Origin: Anaerolineales bacterium
GTDB taxonomy: Bacteria; Chloroflexota; Anaerolineae; Anaerolineales; Villigracilaceae
DNA: 64,000 nucleotides
Assembly: GCA_015075275.1 (NCBI GenBank)
Contig: JABTUU010000002.1
Location: 930,001-994,000, forward strand
Direction of reading: 5' to 3'
Shown: positions 36,809 to 45,802 of the stretch, one piece after another
Layout: the number at the start of each line of letters is the position of its first letter
Numbering within the stretch: position 1 is the first letter of the stretch
Program-made: the position numbers and the translations under genes
Notes under the pieces: model-generated
The model's input: the letters and a program-made list of their open reading frames with translations, nothing else
Told to the model about the DNA's origin: nothing
Database searches by the model: none

Positions 36809-37483
36809 CTAAAATAAATCTGTGGATTTGTTGACCTTTTGCATTCGTCTGACGAAGACCCAGCCTGCAATCCCCAATATCACAAAACCGACAAGAAACA
36901 CCCAAATCAAGGCGGGGATTTCCATCAAGTTTGCGCCGACTGTGACAGTTAAAAGAGATGCAATGCCGCGCCCAAGCATGTTTGCAATTAGAAAGCGTTT
37001 GAATGACATGCTCCCCAGCCCGGCAACGTAGCACATCGCGTCGTTAGGGACGAGCGGCATTACGAGGGAGATTACATAGAATGCCATACCTTGTCCCGCC
37101 GCGCTTTTATCCCAGCGAGTTAATGTTTCGGGCGCGATCCATTTCTCGGCGAAGGGGCGCCCGAACTTGCGCGAGAGCCAGAACGCGATCTGCCCGCCGA
37201 TGACGAGACTTGTCCATGTGAGGAGGAAGCCGCCAAAGAAGCCGTAGAGGATTCCGCTGCCGATCATGAGCGCTTGTCCGGGAATGAACGCGAAGAAAAC
37301 TTGCAGGATGAAAAGCAGGAAGAGAATCGCAAGTCCCCACAAGCCGTATTCGCGAATAGAAGCGGTAACGGCGTTATAGTTGCCTAGCCAGCGCAATGCC
37401 GCTTCGATGGGCGCACGGTAGAACCAAAGTGCGATCAAAGCGATTAAAACAACGACAGCTAAGATGATTTTTCGAGCGAGCAT
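36809..37483 (-). CDS. TVP38/TMEM64 (DedA-like) membrane protein
   Basis: 224 residues from the ATG giving MLARKIIL; an upstream in-frame ATG is also possible. Several membrane helices with the SNARE-associated/DedA core: FFAFIPGQALMIGSGILYG (re-entrant loop region) and LPLVPNDAMCYVAGLGSMSF. DedA proteins act in lipid translocation and membrane homeostasis. Confidence 0.9.
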   Translation of the reverse strand: MLARKIILAVVVLIALIALWFYRAPIEAALRWLGNYNAVTASIREYGLWGLAILFLLFILQVFFAFIPGQALMIGSGILYGFFGGFLLTWTSLVIGGQIAFWLSRKFGRPFAEKWIAPETLTRWDKSAAGQGMAFYVISLVMPLVPNDAMCYVAGLGSMSFKRFLIANMLGRGIASLLTVTVGANLMEIPALIWVFLVGFVILGIAGWVFVRRMQKVNKSTDLF

Positions 37484-37563
37484 AAGGATTGAATCTTGAA
37501 GATTGTTTGTTGAGCGTATGGGGAAAAGCAATTATGCGGAAGAAAGGCTAAAGAACTTCTTGG

Positions 37564-38448
37564 TTAAGCGTTGACGCGCATGAACGAATCTACCGTTTTG
37601 TAAAAGCCGTCGTTCAACTCTTCAAACGTGAAGGGTCTGGGCGGTTGATGGAACGGGAAGGTGAGTCGCACGGTATTTAAGTTGCCAAAGTGATTTTCAG
37701 CGATTCCAAGCGTGGTATCGAAGCGCAAGAGCGGATCGTAAATGGACATGGCAAAGTAACACGGCGTATCGTATTTTTGGGGTTCCACATCAAACTCGGT
37801 CGTGAGGATTTCGTTGATCTGCGCCGTTAACACCGAGATCGTGCTGACGCTGATGCGCGGCAATTTGTGCTTGAGGGGAATCGTGCGTTCGAGTCTTCCG
37901 ATCTTTTGCACTGCCGAAACGGCAAGCGAGATCGTATGCGGATTGCGGACGAACTTAACGAAGCCCGATTGCAATTTGGGGCGTTCGAACTGCCGCACCA
38001 CGCGATTGATCATTCGCAGACGGGAGTCTGAATACGGGAGCGCGCTTTTGCCCAGGCACGGCGCGATCAGCACGAGGCGGTCAATGCGATGCGAGAGGCG
38101 CTGGAAGGCGCGCATGGCGAGAATGCCGCCGAAGGAAAATCCCATCAGGTTGAATCGTTCGAGTCCTAATTTGTTGGTGAGTTGTTCCACCAGTTCCGCC
38201 ACATGGTGGCTGGAGAATTTTTCGCTGAACGGCGTGGATTGCCCATGCCCCGGCAATTCGAAGAAATATACTTTGAACCATTGCGCCATAAATTGCGCGA
38301 GGGTCAGCCAATCTTCCCATTCCGAAATCGTAGCAGGCACCATAATGAGCGGCGCGCCTTCGCCGGTTTCGAGGACGTGTAAGCGAGAGAGCGGTAGATC
38401 GACAAAATAGGTCTTATGCGCCGGAGGCGTGCGGGGTGAAACGCTCAT
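37564..38448 (-). CDS. Alpha/beta hydrolase
   Basis: 294 residues. The nucleophile elbow GFSFGG (about 121-126) and the oxyanion region after the first strand (MVPATISEWEDW) mark the alpha/beta-hydrolase fold. FFELPGHGQSTPFS is the conserved strand-4 segment. Substrate unknown. GATAAT lies 9 bp before the start on the minus strand, suggesting a short leader. Confidence 0.87.
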   Translation of the reverse strand: MSVSPRTPPAHKTYFVDLPLSRLHVLETGEGAPLIMVPATISEWEDWLTLAQFMAQWFKVYFFELPGHGQSTPFSEKFSSHHVAELVEQLTNKLGLERFNLMGFSFGGILAMRAFQRLSHRIDRLVLIAPCLGKSALPYSDSRLRMINRVVRQFERPKLQSGFVKFVRNPHTISLAVSAVQKIGRLERTIPLKHKLPRISVSTISVLTAQINEILTTEFDVEPQKYDTPCYFAMSIYDPLLRFDTTLGIAENHFGNLNTVRLTFPFHQPPRPFTFEELNDGFYKTVDSFMRVNA

Positions 38449-38517
38449 AACGTCGCTATTATCTCATAAATTTGTTTGCAGGGAAATATTCGCAGCAGAG
38501 AAAGCTGAGGCGCGCGG

Positions 38518-39309
38518 CTAGGGAGTTATCAAGCGGAGCGGACCCAGCGGAGCGATCCATGCGCGTAACGCATCATACGGAACGACGACGGTTTGCGGAC
38601 CTGCGGCATAAGATGCAACTTGATATTCGTCGAATGTAATGAGTAAGCCGTCGCTGGTGATGTTCCAATTACGATAGTTCTCCAGGGTCGGTTCGGCGCC
38701 CGCGCTGAACGCGTCGTCAAAGCCGATGTCGCGTTGGCTGAGTTCTGTAACGCAATAATCGGATAGAGCTTGAAGATATTCGCTGTCTGCGAGGAATAGA
38801 TCGTCTAACGACAGTTGCATTCTGGATTCCAAATCGTAGTTAAGTGTTTTGCTGTAATGATAAGGATGAGCCGCGCCGTCGGAATACCCTAGAAAATCGA
38901 ATTTGAGCGACCAGAGGTCTCCATCTTGATACACAAGATCGTACGTTGCGTCAAAGAAACTGCCGCTCGCAATAGGCGGATCGGAGGCTTGCAAGAGGGA
39001 ATTTTCGCGGAAGTTTGCGATCTCGGCTTGGACGATCTGATCGGATAGCGCGTTGAAGCGGGCGACCGCCTCATTCTCGCCGCCGCTGAGTTGCGGCGTT
39101 TGAGAGGTAATCGTATATGGCGGCGCCGAGCCTTCTTCTTTGAACGAAACCGCCGTCAATGTTGCGGGCGGACTCAAAGTGGGTTCGTCAGTAGGAACAG
39201 AAACGGACGTTGAAGCTGGCGCGATAGTTTGCGCAGCGAACGAACACGCGGCTACAAATACGAATATTGTCAGTCCTGTGATAAGGTTGCGAGGAGTTTG
39301 ATTCTGCAT
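38518..39309 (-). CDS. DUF3298/RsiV-like lipoprotein
   Basis: 263 residues. Lipoprotein signal with VAAC (Cys about 22) and a Ser/Thr/Pro linker to about residue 60. The rest matches the PdaC/RsiV-like layout: YQDGDLWSLKFDFLGYSDGAAHPYHYSKTLN (about 130-160; shown here only as a region) followed by the DUF3298 part ending VVVPYDALRAWI. Surface-anchored, function unknown. TAGAAT and GAAAGG upstream fit a promoter and ribosome site. Confidence 0.8.
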   Translation of the reverse strand: MQNQTPRNLITGLTIFVFVAACSFAAQTIAPASTSVSVPTDEPTLSPPATLTAVSFKEEGSAPPYTITSQTPQLSGGENEAVARFNALSDQIVQAEIANFRENSLLQASDPPIASGSFFDATYDLVYQDGDLWSLKFDFLGYSDGAAHPYHYSKTLNYDLESRMQLSLDDLFLADSEYLQALSDYCVTELSQRDIGFDDAFSAGAEPTLENYRNWNITSDGLLITFDEYQVASYAAGPQTVVVPYDALRAWIAPLGPLRLITP

Positions 39310-39370
39310 ACATCAACGAGCCTTTCTTAAACAAATTTGATTCTAGACATAATGAAATGGAACATAATTT

Positions 39371-41950
39371 TTAACGGACGTTGGGACGCTTCCATTCCGG
39401 CTGACATAGCAATTTCAAGATCTCCAACGTTTTTTGCTTGCCGCCGCTTCCATTCTCGCCGCCGGGACCGACGCACGAGGGACAGCCGTCTTCGCAAGGG
39501 CATTGGCGCACTAATTCGTATGCGCTTGCGACCAATTTTTCATGCAGTTCAAAAAGCTTCTGGCTGAAGCCGATGCCCGCCGGGACCTGATCGTACAGAA
39601 CAATTGTTGGCTGACCGAACGTCGAATTTTCCGTCGGCTCAGTGTGCGCGCCTAAATCGCTCGAATCGCACATCAAAAATAGCGGCGCAAGGTTGCCGAG
39701 GACATGCGCTAAACCCGCCAGTCCGCTTTTGATGCGTACATTTTGTTCCACCGTATGATGACAAGCCGAGCAAAGCGTTGTGAGGTTTTCCAAACGGTTC
39801 GCTTCGGCTCGAGACGCGAATGCGCGAAACGGGATCTTGTGGTGCACGTCGTGCTGGCGGTTTGATTCGACCGCGCCGCATACCTGACAAGCGAAGCGAT
39901 CGCGGGTTCGGACGCGTTCGCGAAGCGCCTGCCATTCGGATCCGTAATCGTTCGGATCGTTCGTCCACGCGTCTATTTCACGCAGTTGAGCGATAGCCGC
40001 TTCTGAGAATGAGATCCAATAACCGGTGGTCTGCAATTCGGAAGGCGGCAAATCAAGAGATTCCTCGCCGAGATTTTCATGCGTGTGCCAGCGTTTTTTG
40101 CGAAAGCCAGTCACTTGCGTCGTGACCTTAAGCTCGCCCCACGATTTTGTCGCTCCCTCGCTCTGCCTTCGCTCGACAGGAGAGGAGGATTCTTCGGAAA
40201 TGGACAACAATTCCACTTCGGTTTGCTGCAATGGTTCAGTATAGTAATCACTGAGGATGGGTTTCAAGCGCGCGACACGTTCTTCAAGATTCAACTCTTC
40301 GACGAAATACGATTGCGCTTCATGTAAATAGATCGCGCCCGAGTGCGCCATCCATGCCGCGCTTTCTCCGTCAACTGTCCCGATGATTGACGGCTTATCG
40401 TTCGTTATTGTTTGCAGTGCGACGCTTCGCAGCGAGGCGGAACGCAACGAGATTGTCGCGGCTGGATATTGATCCGCCATCCAAAAATATTTTTCGTTCG
40501 AGAGATGGGCTTCACCGTTGGAAAGTAGAAAATAGAGATACTCATCAATAATTTCTCCAGACAAGGAACCGAAGCCTTCGCCTTTTTGAAACGGGAACTC
40601 AAATAAGGCGCAGCGTAAATGCTTCAACAAGATTAATAGATGATCGGGGTTAACCAGCGCCCGTTCAGGCGGATGTTCGAAAAAATATTCGGGATGGTGT
40701 GCGAGAAATTGATCAATCGGATTTGCCGATGCGACCAGCGCGCTGACAGTCGATTCGAGTCCGCGACCCGCGCGCCCGGCTTGCTGTCTTGCTGAAGCGA
40801 TGGCGCCCGGGTAGCCGACGAGGATCGCCGCGCCCAGCCCGCCGATGTCAATGCCGAGTTCGAGGGCGTTCGTCGCCACGACCGTTTTGATCGTACCGTC
40901 GCGTAAACCCTTTTCGATTTCTCTTCGCTGAGCGGGCAGATAACCGCTGCGATATCCTCGAATGGCGGCAGGAGAAGCAGGGATGCCTTCCCCTTCCTTT
41001 TTTTCTCTTTCTTTGTCCTGAAGATATGTCAAGATAATTTCAACGCTCCGCCTCGAACGCGCAAACACAACGGTTTGAACGGCTTGCTTTAAAAGATCCT
41101 GCGCTAACCGCACGCTTTCGAGCAGGGATGATTTCCGCAAGCCAAGCGATTTATCAACGAGGGGCGGATTGTAGATGATGAAGTGACGCGGTCCGCGCGC
41201 AGAACCGTCGTTGTCAATTAGAGTCACCGGCTCTTCGATGAGTTTTTCAGCGAGTTCTCTGGGATTGCCGATTGTGGCGGACGCTAAGATAAATTTCGGC
41301 GCGCCGCCATAGAAGTTTGCCGCGCGCTTGAGACGGCGGATGACGTTCGCTATATGCGAGCCGAATACGCCGCGATAGGCGTGCGCTTCATCAATGACGA
41401 CGTAGGCGAGGTTTGAGAAAAGTTCCGACCAGTTGGTGTGATGCGGAAGAATCCCCATGTGGAGCATGTCGGGATTGCTCAACACGATGCGCGCATTTTT
41501 GCGGATGGCTGGGCGGGCGGAGGCTGACGTGTCGCCGTCGTAGATGGCGGGCGCCAAATTCCACGTTGTAAGCCCTGCGTGAAAAGATTGAAGAGCAGAG
41601 AATTGATCTTGTGCGAGGGCTTTGGTCGGAAAGAGATATAACGCGCGCGCATTTTGATCTGTAATCAGTTTTGAGAGAATTGGCAAGTTATAAGCGAGCG
41701 TCTTTCCTGAGGCGGTGCCGGTAGAGAGGATGATGTTTTGATTTTGTTGAGTCGCTGTCCATGCTTCGAATTGGTGAGAGTAGAGGGAGTGAATGCCGCT
41801 AGCGATGAGGATTTGGCAGAGCGGAACAGGTATGTCTATTGGGAAAGGAAACGTTTGCGCCGGGCGCGCGGGAAGCGTTTGCCATGCGACAATGTTTGAG
41901 GCGGTTTGGGGAGAGGTTTTCCAGACATCCAACAGAGAAGCGAGGGACAT
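39371..41950 (-). CDS. MrfA/YprA-type DEAD-box helicase with inserted HNH motif
   Basis: 859 residues. Helicase domain 1 has STGTASGKTLAY (about 75-86) and VVIDEAHAYRG (about 186). Domain 2 has VVFARSRRSVE and QQAGRAGRG (about 390-400). The C-terminal MZB (DUF1998) region ends with the four-cysteine cluster CPCEDGCPSC (about 830). Between them, at about 685-735, lies a zinc-type HNH unit: CQVCG, HDVHHKIPF and TTLCSACHH. Bacillus MrfA repairs mitomycin damage with the exonuclease MrfB; a MrfB-like gene lies at 57310. The HNH insert is unusual compared with the Bacillus protein as I know it. Confidence 0.88.
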   Translation of the reverse strand: MSLASLLDVWKTSPQTASNIVAWQTLPARPAQTFPFPIDIPVPLCQILIASGIHSLYSHQFEAWTATQQNQNIILSTGTASGKTLAYNLPILSKLITDQNARALYLFPTKALAQDQFSALQSFHAGLTTWNLAPAIYDGDTSASARPAIRKNARIVLSNPDMLHMGILPHHTNWSELFSNLAYVVIDEAHAYRGVFGSHIANVIRRLKRAANFYGGAPKFILASATIGNPRELAEKLIEEPVTLIDNDGSARGPRHFIIYNPPLVDKSLGLRKSSLLESVRLAQDLLKQAVQTVVFARSRRSVEIILTYLQDKEREKKEGEGIPASPAAIRGYRSGYLPAQRREIEKGLRDGTIKTVVATNALELGIDIGGLGAAILVGYPGAIASARQQAGRAGRGLESTVSALVASANPIDQFLAHHPEYFFEHPPERALVNPDHLLILLKHLRCALFEFPFQKGEGFGSLSGEIIDEYLYFLLSNGEAHLSNEKYFWMADQYPAATISLRSASLRSVALQTITNDKPSIIGTVDGESAAWMAHSGAIYLHEAQSYFVEELNLEERVARLKPILSDYYTEPLQQTEVELLSISEESSSPVERRQSEGATKSWGELKVTTQVTGFRKKRWHTHENLGEESLDLPPSELQTTGYWISFSEAAIAQLREIDAWTNDPNDYGSEWQALRERVRTRDRFACQVCGAVESNRQHDVHHKIPFRAFASRAEANRLENLTTLCSACHHTVEQNVRIKSGLAGLAHVLGNLAPLFLMCDSSDLGAHTEPTENSTFGQPTIVLYDQVPAGIGFSQKLFELHEKLVASAYELVRQCPCEDGCPSCVGPGGENGSGGKQKTLEILKLLCQPEWKRPNVR

Positions 41951-41952
41951 GT

Positions 41953-42945
41953 TTATCGGCGTTCTAACAGATGGAGGGCGATCGCGCCAACGCCAAGCAT
42001 GATCCAGAAAGTGATGCCGCGGTAAGCGAGGGTGATAACGACGGCTTGACTCAATGGCACATGCAGCGAAGAGAGCGCGAGCGGCATGATACCTTCGACG
42101 ATTCCGACGCCTGACGGCGTGGGCGATATGATCAAGAAAAGGTAAGAGATGGAAAATCCGCCGACGATCGTGCCGACTGAAAACGACGCGTTGAATGCGA
42201 GGAAAGTCGCCGTCAGCACAAGCATTGAGAAAACTTTGGCGGTGAATGCGGAGAGCAGCGGGACGAGCAGGCTGTTCTTCTTTTGCGGAAGGGCTTTGAG
42301 GTCTGTCGCGATCTCGTGTGCGAACGTGTGCGCGCGCGCTTCGTCGAGATAATCGCGACGGAGGAAAGGCTTAACGATGCGGTTGACGAGGCGCGTCATC
42401 CATGCGAGCGTGCGCCCTAGCGCGTCCGCCGATCTGGAGCCGAGATAAAATAGAAAGCCGAGCGTCAGGGCGATTGCCAGCATTACGGCAGAGGCGAGCA
42501 TTTCGCCCAGATCGAGGTCATTACGGCGAAATAGAACGATTAACCCCAGAGCGAGAACGGAGAGAAAGGCGATGTAATCTATGAGGACGAATAGCATGCC
42601 GATGATCGTCACTTTGCCTGAAGGGTATCCTTTGCGATTCGCGTCGGAAATGAAAACGGCGATTCCGCTGATGCCGGCGCTGGGCGCGATGGCGTTGACG
42701 AAGTCGGAGGCGGAAGAGAGCAGGGTGGTTCGGTAGAGCGAGACGGGGATGTCGAACAGGCGATATAGCGATCGGTAGGTATACCCGACAGCGAAGAACC
42801 ATCCGACCTGAAAAAGAATGCCCAATAGAAGAAATGCGATATTTCCGCTTCGTAGGGTTGTGACGACATTTTCCAATTCGCCGAAACTTAAGTAGAAAAA
42901 TGTCGCGCCTAGAAACAGAAGCAGAAAAATGACAAATTTTCGCAT
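41953..42945 (-). CDS. UPF0104/lysylphosphatidylglycerol-synthase TM-region-like flippase protein
   Basis: 330 residues from the ATG giving MRKFVIFLL. About eight membrane segments. SSASDFVNAIAPSAGISGIAVF and the C-terminal LIISPTPSGVGIVEGIMPLAL are hallmarks of the AglD2/MprF N-terminal family. Members flip or modify polyprenyl or phospholipid intermediates. Its stop is 2 bp before the helicase start, so they are co-transcribed; any functional link is unclear. Confidence 0.85.
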   Translation of the reverse strand: MRKFVIFLLLFLGATFFYLSFGELENVVTTLRSGNIAFLLLGILFQVGWFFAVGYTYRSLYRLFDIPVSLYRTTLLSSASDFVNAIAPSAGISGIAVFISDANRKGYPSGKVTIIGMLFVLIDYIAFLSVLALGLIVLFRRNDLDLGEMLASAVMLAIALTLGFLFYLGSRSADALGRTLAWMTRLVNRIVKPFLRRDYLDEARAHTFAHEIATDLKALPQKKNSLLVPLLSAFTAKVFSMLVLTATFLAFNASFSVGTIVGGFSISYLFLIISPTPSGVGIVEGIMPLALSSLHVPLSQAVVITLAYRGITFWIMLGVGAIALHLLERR

Positions 42946-42999
42946 GTGCTCGGGAATCACGCACAAACGCCCGCGTTTTGGCTTGACGGGCTTGTTTGG

Positions 43000-43725
43000 C
43001 TAGTCTCGGCTTCTACTTGAGCCGCCGACCATCATGATGTAGTAAAGAAGTTGGAAGACTGCGGTCAGCAGCCCGGCGACGTACGTCAGCGCGGCGGCGT
43101 TCAGCACTTGATTAACGCCGCGTTGCTCCTCGTCAGATTGGATAATGCCCGCTTCCGCCACGAGTCGTTTGGCGCGGGCTGAGGCGTTAAATTCTACCGG
43201 TAGAGTGGCGAGCGCGAAAAGCGCGCCGCCTGCAAAGAAAAATATGCCGACCCATGCGAGCGTGGCGATCTTGAGAATTAACCCGGCGAGGATCATGATC
43301 CAGCCGAGGTTGGAACCGATATTCACCAGCGGAACGATCGCCGAGCGGAAACGCATGGGAATGTAACCTTCCGCGTCTTGCAACGCATGACCGAGTTCGT
43401 GTGCGGCGACCGCGACCGCCGCCACCGATGAGCTGTTTGCCACGTTCGGCGAGAGATAGAGAGTTTTATCCTGTGGGTTGTAGTTGTCGGTGAGGTTGCC
43501 GCCGATGCCGAGTACGCGGACGTTTCGCAGGTCGGCGCCGCCTGCTTCAGAGACATACGCCGAACGCGAGATGAGTTGTTGCGCGGCTTGCGCGCCGGTC
43601 AGTCCGCTGCTGGCGCGCACCTGACTCCATTTGTTGTAAGCGTGTTTCACATACCATGAGGCGAGCCCCATCAAGAGCATGGACGGGAGCGCAACGCAAA
43701 TTAAATAGGTTGAGTCGAAAAACAT
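43000..43725 (-). CDS. Membrane zinc metallopeptidase (YugP/DUF2268-like Zn peptidase_2)
   Basis: 241 residues. N-terminal membrane helix, then the zinc motif VAAHELGHALQDAEGY (HExxH, about 109), and further helices toward the C-terminus. This matches YugP-type putative neutral zinc metallopeptidases. AGGAGAAT precedes the start. Target unknown. Confidence 0.9.
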   Translation of the reverse strand: MFFDSTYLICVALPSMLLMGLASWYVKHAYNKWSQVRASSGLTGAQAAQQLISRSAYVSEAGGADLRNVRVLGIGGNLTDNYNPQDKTLYLSPNVANSSSVAAVAVAAHELGHALQDAEGYIPMRFRSAIVPLVNIGSNLGWIMILAGLILKIATLAWVGIFFFAGGALFALATLPVEFNASARAKRLVAEAGIIQSDEEQRGVNQVLNAAALTYVAGLLTAVFQLLYYIMMVGGSSRSRD

Positions 43726-43807
43726 TTTATTCTCCTTGTTGCTAATCGTCCCGCAGGTTGTTTGGAATGCAAGTCTGACTTCAAGATCAACCTACAAAAC
43801 GGTTTCT

Positions 43808-45022
43808 TTACTTCCCAGCGATTAAATCCAACAACACTTCGATTGCCTTATCCAATTGCGGATCGCGGTCGTTGGCGGCGTCGGCTTCCGTGAATTCTAC
43901 AACATAATCGGGCGTCAAACCGACGCCGTCAATGGCGCGTTCGTGCGGCGTGAGCCATTTGGCGATGGTTACACGCGCGGCGCCGTTGTCGCCTGAGAGC
44001 GGCATCCATTGCTGTACGGAACCTTTACCGTAGGATATTACACCGACGAGTTTAGCGCGTCCGTAATCTTGTAGTGCGCCCGCCAAGACTTCGGATGCCG
44101 ACGCGGAGCCTTCGTTGACCAACACGACAATAGGCAGGTTGGTCATGCGCCCCTCGCCCAAAGCGTAATGCGGGGCGCGAGTCCCATCGCCGTATTGCTC
44201 GTACAACACAATACCTTTCTCAATAAATTGAGACGCTATCTCGATAGCGGTTTGCAAGTATCCGCCGCTGTTGTTGCGCAAGTCTATAATGACCCCTTTA
44301 GGGTTTTGAGAGAGCGTTTGATCAATCGCCGCCATCAGTTCGCTGGTCGTTTTGTCGCCGAATTGGTTAATGTCAATATAAGCGATGTTATTCTCCAGCG
44401 TTTTACTGGTCACGCTGGGAACGACGATCTTCGCGCGCGTAAGAACGAATTCCAGCGGTTCTTCCTGCCCTTTACGCGTAATGCTCAATGTGACGGTGGA
44501 CCCTACTGGGCCAAGCACTTTTTGGCGCGCTTGTTCAGGCGAGACGCCGGTCATATCTACGCCGTCAATTGCGACGATCTGGTCGCCGGGTTTCAACCCT
44601 GCCGCTTCGGCGGGCGAACCTTCGATCGGGCTGACGATCGTGAGGTAATCGCCGGAGGTGTCCACATACGCGCCGATGCCTTCGTATTCTCCTTCGAGTT
44701 GCGTTGTTGCATCTTCATATACGACGGGATCCATGTAGTAGGTCTGTTTGTCGCCGATGGCGTCCATCATGCCGCGGATTGCGCCGCGCATCAATGCGAC
44801 GTCGTCGAGCGGTTGATCTACATATTGGTTATGAACGATATCCCAAGCCTCCCAGAATGGAACGAAGAGCGCGTGTTGATCTTTGGGCGTTGCTGCATTT
44901 GTCGAGGCGCGATTGCTGAACAAGGGAAGATAAATACCGGCTAAAAGCCCTGCGGAAAATACGCCTACGGATAGGATTAACCCTACGAACAGGCTAAGAA
45001 GAATTTTGGTCGTTTTGTTCAT
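43808..45022 (-). CDS. S41-family C-terminal processing protease
   Basis: 404 residues. One N-terminal membrane anchor, a PDZ domain (about 118-195, GIGAYVD...GLKPGDQIVAIDGVDM) and the S41 catalytic core. The nucleophile Ser is in EGSASASEV (about 306) and the Lys in SYGKGSVQQ (about 329). It works outside the membrane, trimming or degrading exported proteins. GGAG lies 11 bp before the start. Confidence 0.95.
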   Translation of the reverse strand: MNKTTKILLSLFVGLILSVGVFSAGLLAGIYLPLFSNRASTNAATPKDQHALFVPFWEAWDIVHNQYVDQPLDDVALMRGAIRGMMDAIGDKQTYYMDPVVYEDATTQLEGEYEGIGAYVDTSGDYLTIVSPIEGSPAEAAGLKPGDQIVAIDGVDMTGVSPEQARQKVLGPVGSTVTLSITRKGQEEPLEFVLTRAKIVVPSVTSKTLENNIAYIDINQFGDKTTSELMAAIDQTLSQNPKGVIIDLRNNSGGYLQTAIEIASQFIEKGIVLYEQYGDGTRAPHYALGEGRMTNLPIVVLVNEGSASASEVLAGALQDYGRAKLVGVISYGKGSVQQWMPLSGDNGAARVTIAKWLTPHERAIDGVGLTPDYVVEFTEADAANDRDPQLDKAIEVLLDLIAGK

Positions 45023-45047
45023 GAAAGAATCTCCGTTGAAACAATAG

Positions 45048-45063
45048 GTATCGTGTACGATAC
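45048..45063. promoter_or_regulatory. 16-bp palindrome upstream of the S41 protease gene
   Basis: GTATCGT-GT-ACGATAC is a perfect inverted repeat 26 bp upstream of the start, overlapping the likely core promoter. Candidate operator. Confidence 0.4.
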
Positions 45064-45125
45064 TATGCGGTAATTAATGGCGGATGAATTGCGCGTTATG
45101 AAGCGAGTTGGAATTGCAAATGCGT

Positions 45126-45755
45126 TTATTCCAATAAAATCGGCAGATGCGACCAATCGGTAAATACGCCGCTGGCGTCGGCGGTCGGCTCCTTCACGCC
45201 GTATAAAATGCTCGCCATGCCTGTCTCTAGCGCGGCGCGCGTGGTGCGCGGCAGATCGTCAATCATCACGCATTTGCGCGGATCGGGTTCGTCGGCGAGG
45301 TCTTGCGCAATGGCGAACGATTCGGGCATGGGTTTGCAGTACGGCGCGACCGCTTGAACGTCTATGATGGAGTCGAAGAGGTCGTCTAGTTGAAGAGCGG
45401 CGAGAACGCGGCGGGCGTGGTTGGCATCCGCGTTGGTGAAGATCAGTTTACGCTGAGGAAGCGAAGCGATCGCGTCGCGTTGAATCGGGTTGGGAGCGAG
45501 GAAATCTTGCAAAGGCAGATCGTGCACAAAAGCGAGATAATCTTCCACATTCACATTGTGGCGGGCTTGCAGCCCGCGCAGAGTTGTGCCGTACATTTTG
45601 AAATATTGTTCGCGCAGCGCGGGTGAGTCGCTCTCGGAAATGCCGAGCCGTTCGACCATATAGATATTGATGCGCTCTTTGATCGCTTGCCACAGCCCCG
45701 ATGAGTTCGGGTAAAGCGTGTCGTCAAGATCGAAAAACAAGGTGGTAAATCGCAT
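45126..45755 (-). CDS. HAD-superfamily pyrimidine 5'-nucleotidase-like phosphatase
   Basis: 209 residues. HAD motif I FFDLDDTLYP (about 7-16), motif II TNAD (about 109), and motif IV MIDDLPRTT (about 166). DTLYPNSSGLW is the hallmark of the Sdt1/PhoN pyrimidine 5'-nucleotidase group, which dephosphorylates UMP/CMP. The start codon lies inside the palindrome shared with mutL, so its transcript is probably leaderless. Confidence 0.9.
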   Translation of the reverse strand: MRFTTLFFDLDDTLYPNSSGLWQAIKERINIYMVERLGISESDSPALREQYFKMYGTTLRGLQARHNVNVEDYLAFVHDLPLQDFLAPNPIQRDAIASLPQRKLIFTNADANHARRVLAALQLDDLFDSIIDVQAVAPYCKPMPESFAIAQDLADEPDPRKCVMIDDLPRTTRAALETGMASILYGVKEPTADASGVFTDWSHLPILLE

Positions 45756-45802
45756 TGGGCGATTATACCCGCTGGAACTTCAACGGGTATAATCGCCCAA
45801 TG
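45753..45802. promoter_or_regulatory. Perfectly palindromic divergent promoter of mutL and the nucleotidase
   Basis: Left arm CATTGGGCGATTATACCCG (45753-45771) and right arm CGGGTATAATCGCCCAATG (45784-45802) are exact reverse complements, 19 bp each, with a 12-bp spacer. Each arm holds TATAAT, six bases (CGCCCA), then the ATG of one gene. Both transcripts should start at or beside the start codon. Confidence 0.75.

Noticed and set aside
39735-39900. Homing endonuclease or intein in the helicase gene
   Set aside because: No intein splicing motifs (N-terminal Cys/Ser block, C-terminal His-Asn) were seen; only a short HNH unit is present in a continuous protein.
44168-44944. Long plus-strand open frame opposite the S41 protease gene
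   Set aside because: Antisense shadow of a gene with intact catalytic motifs.
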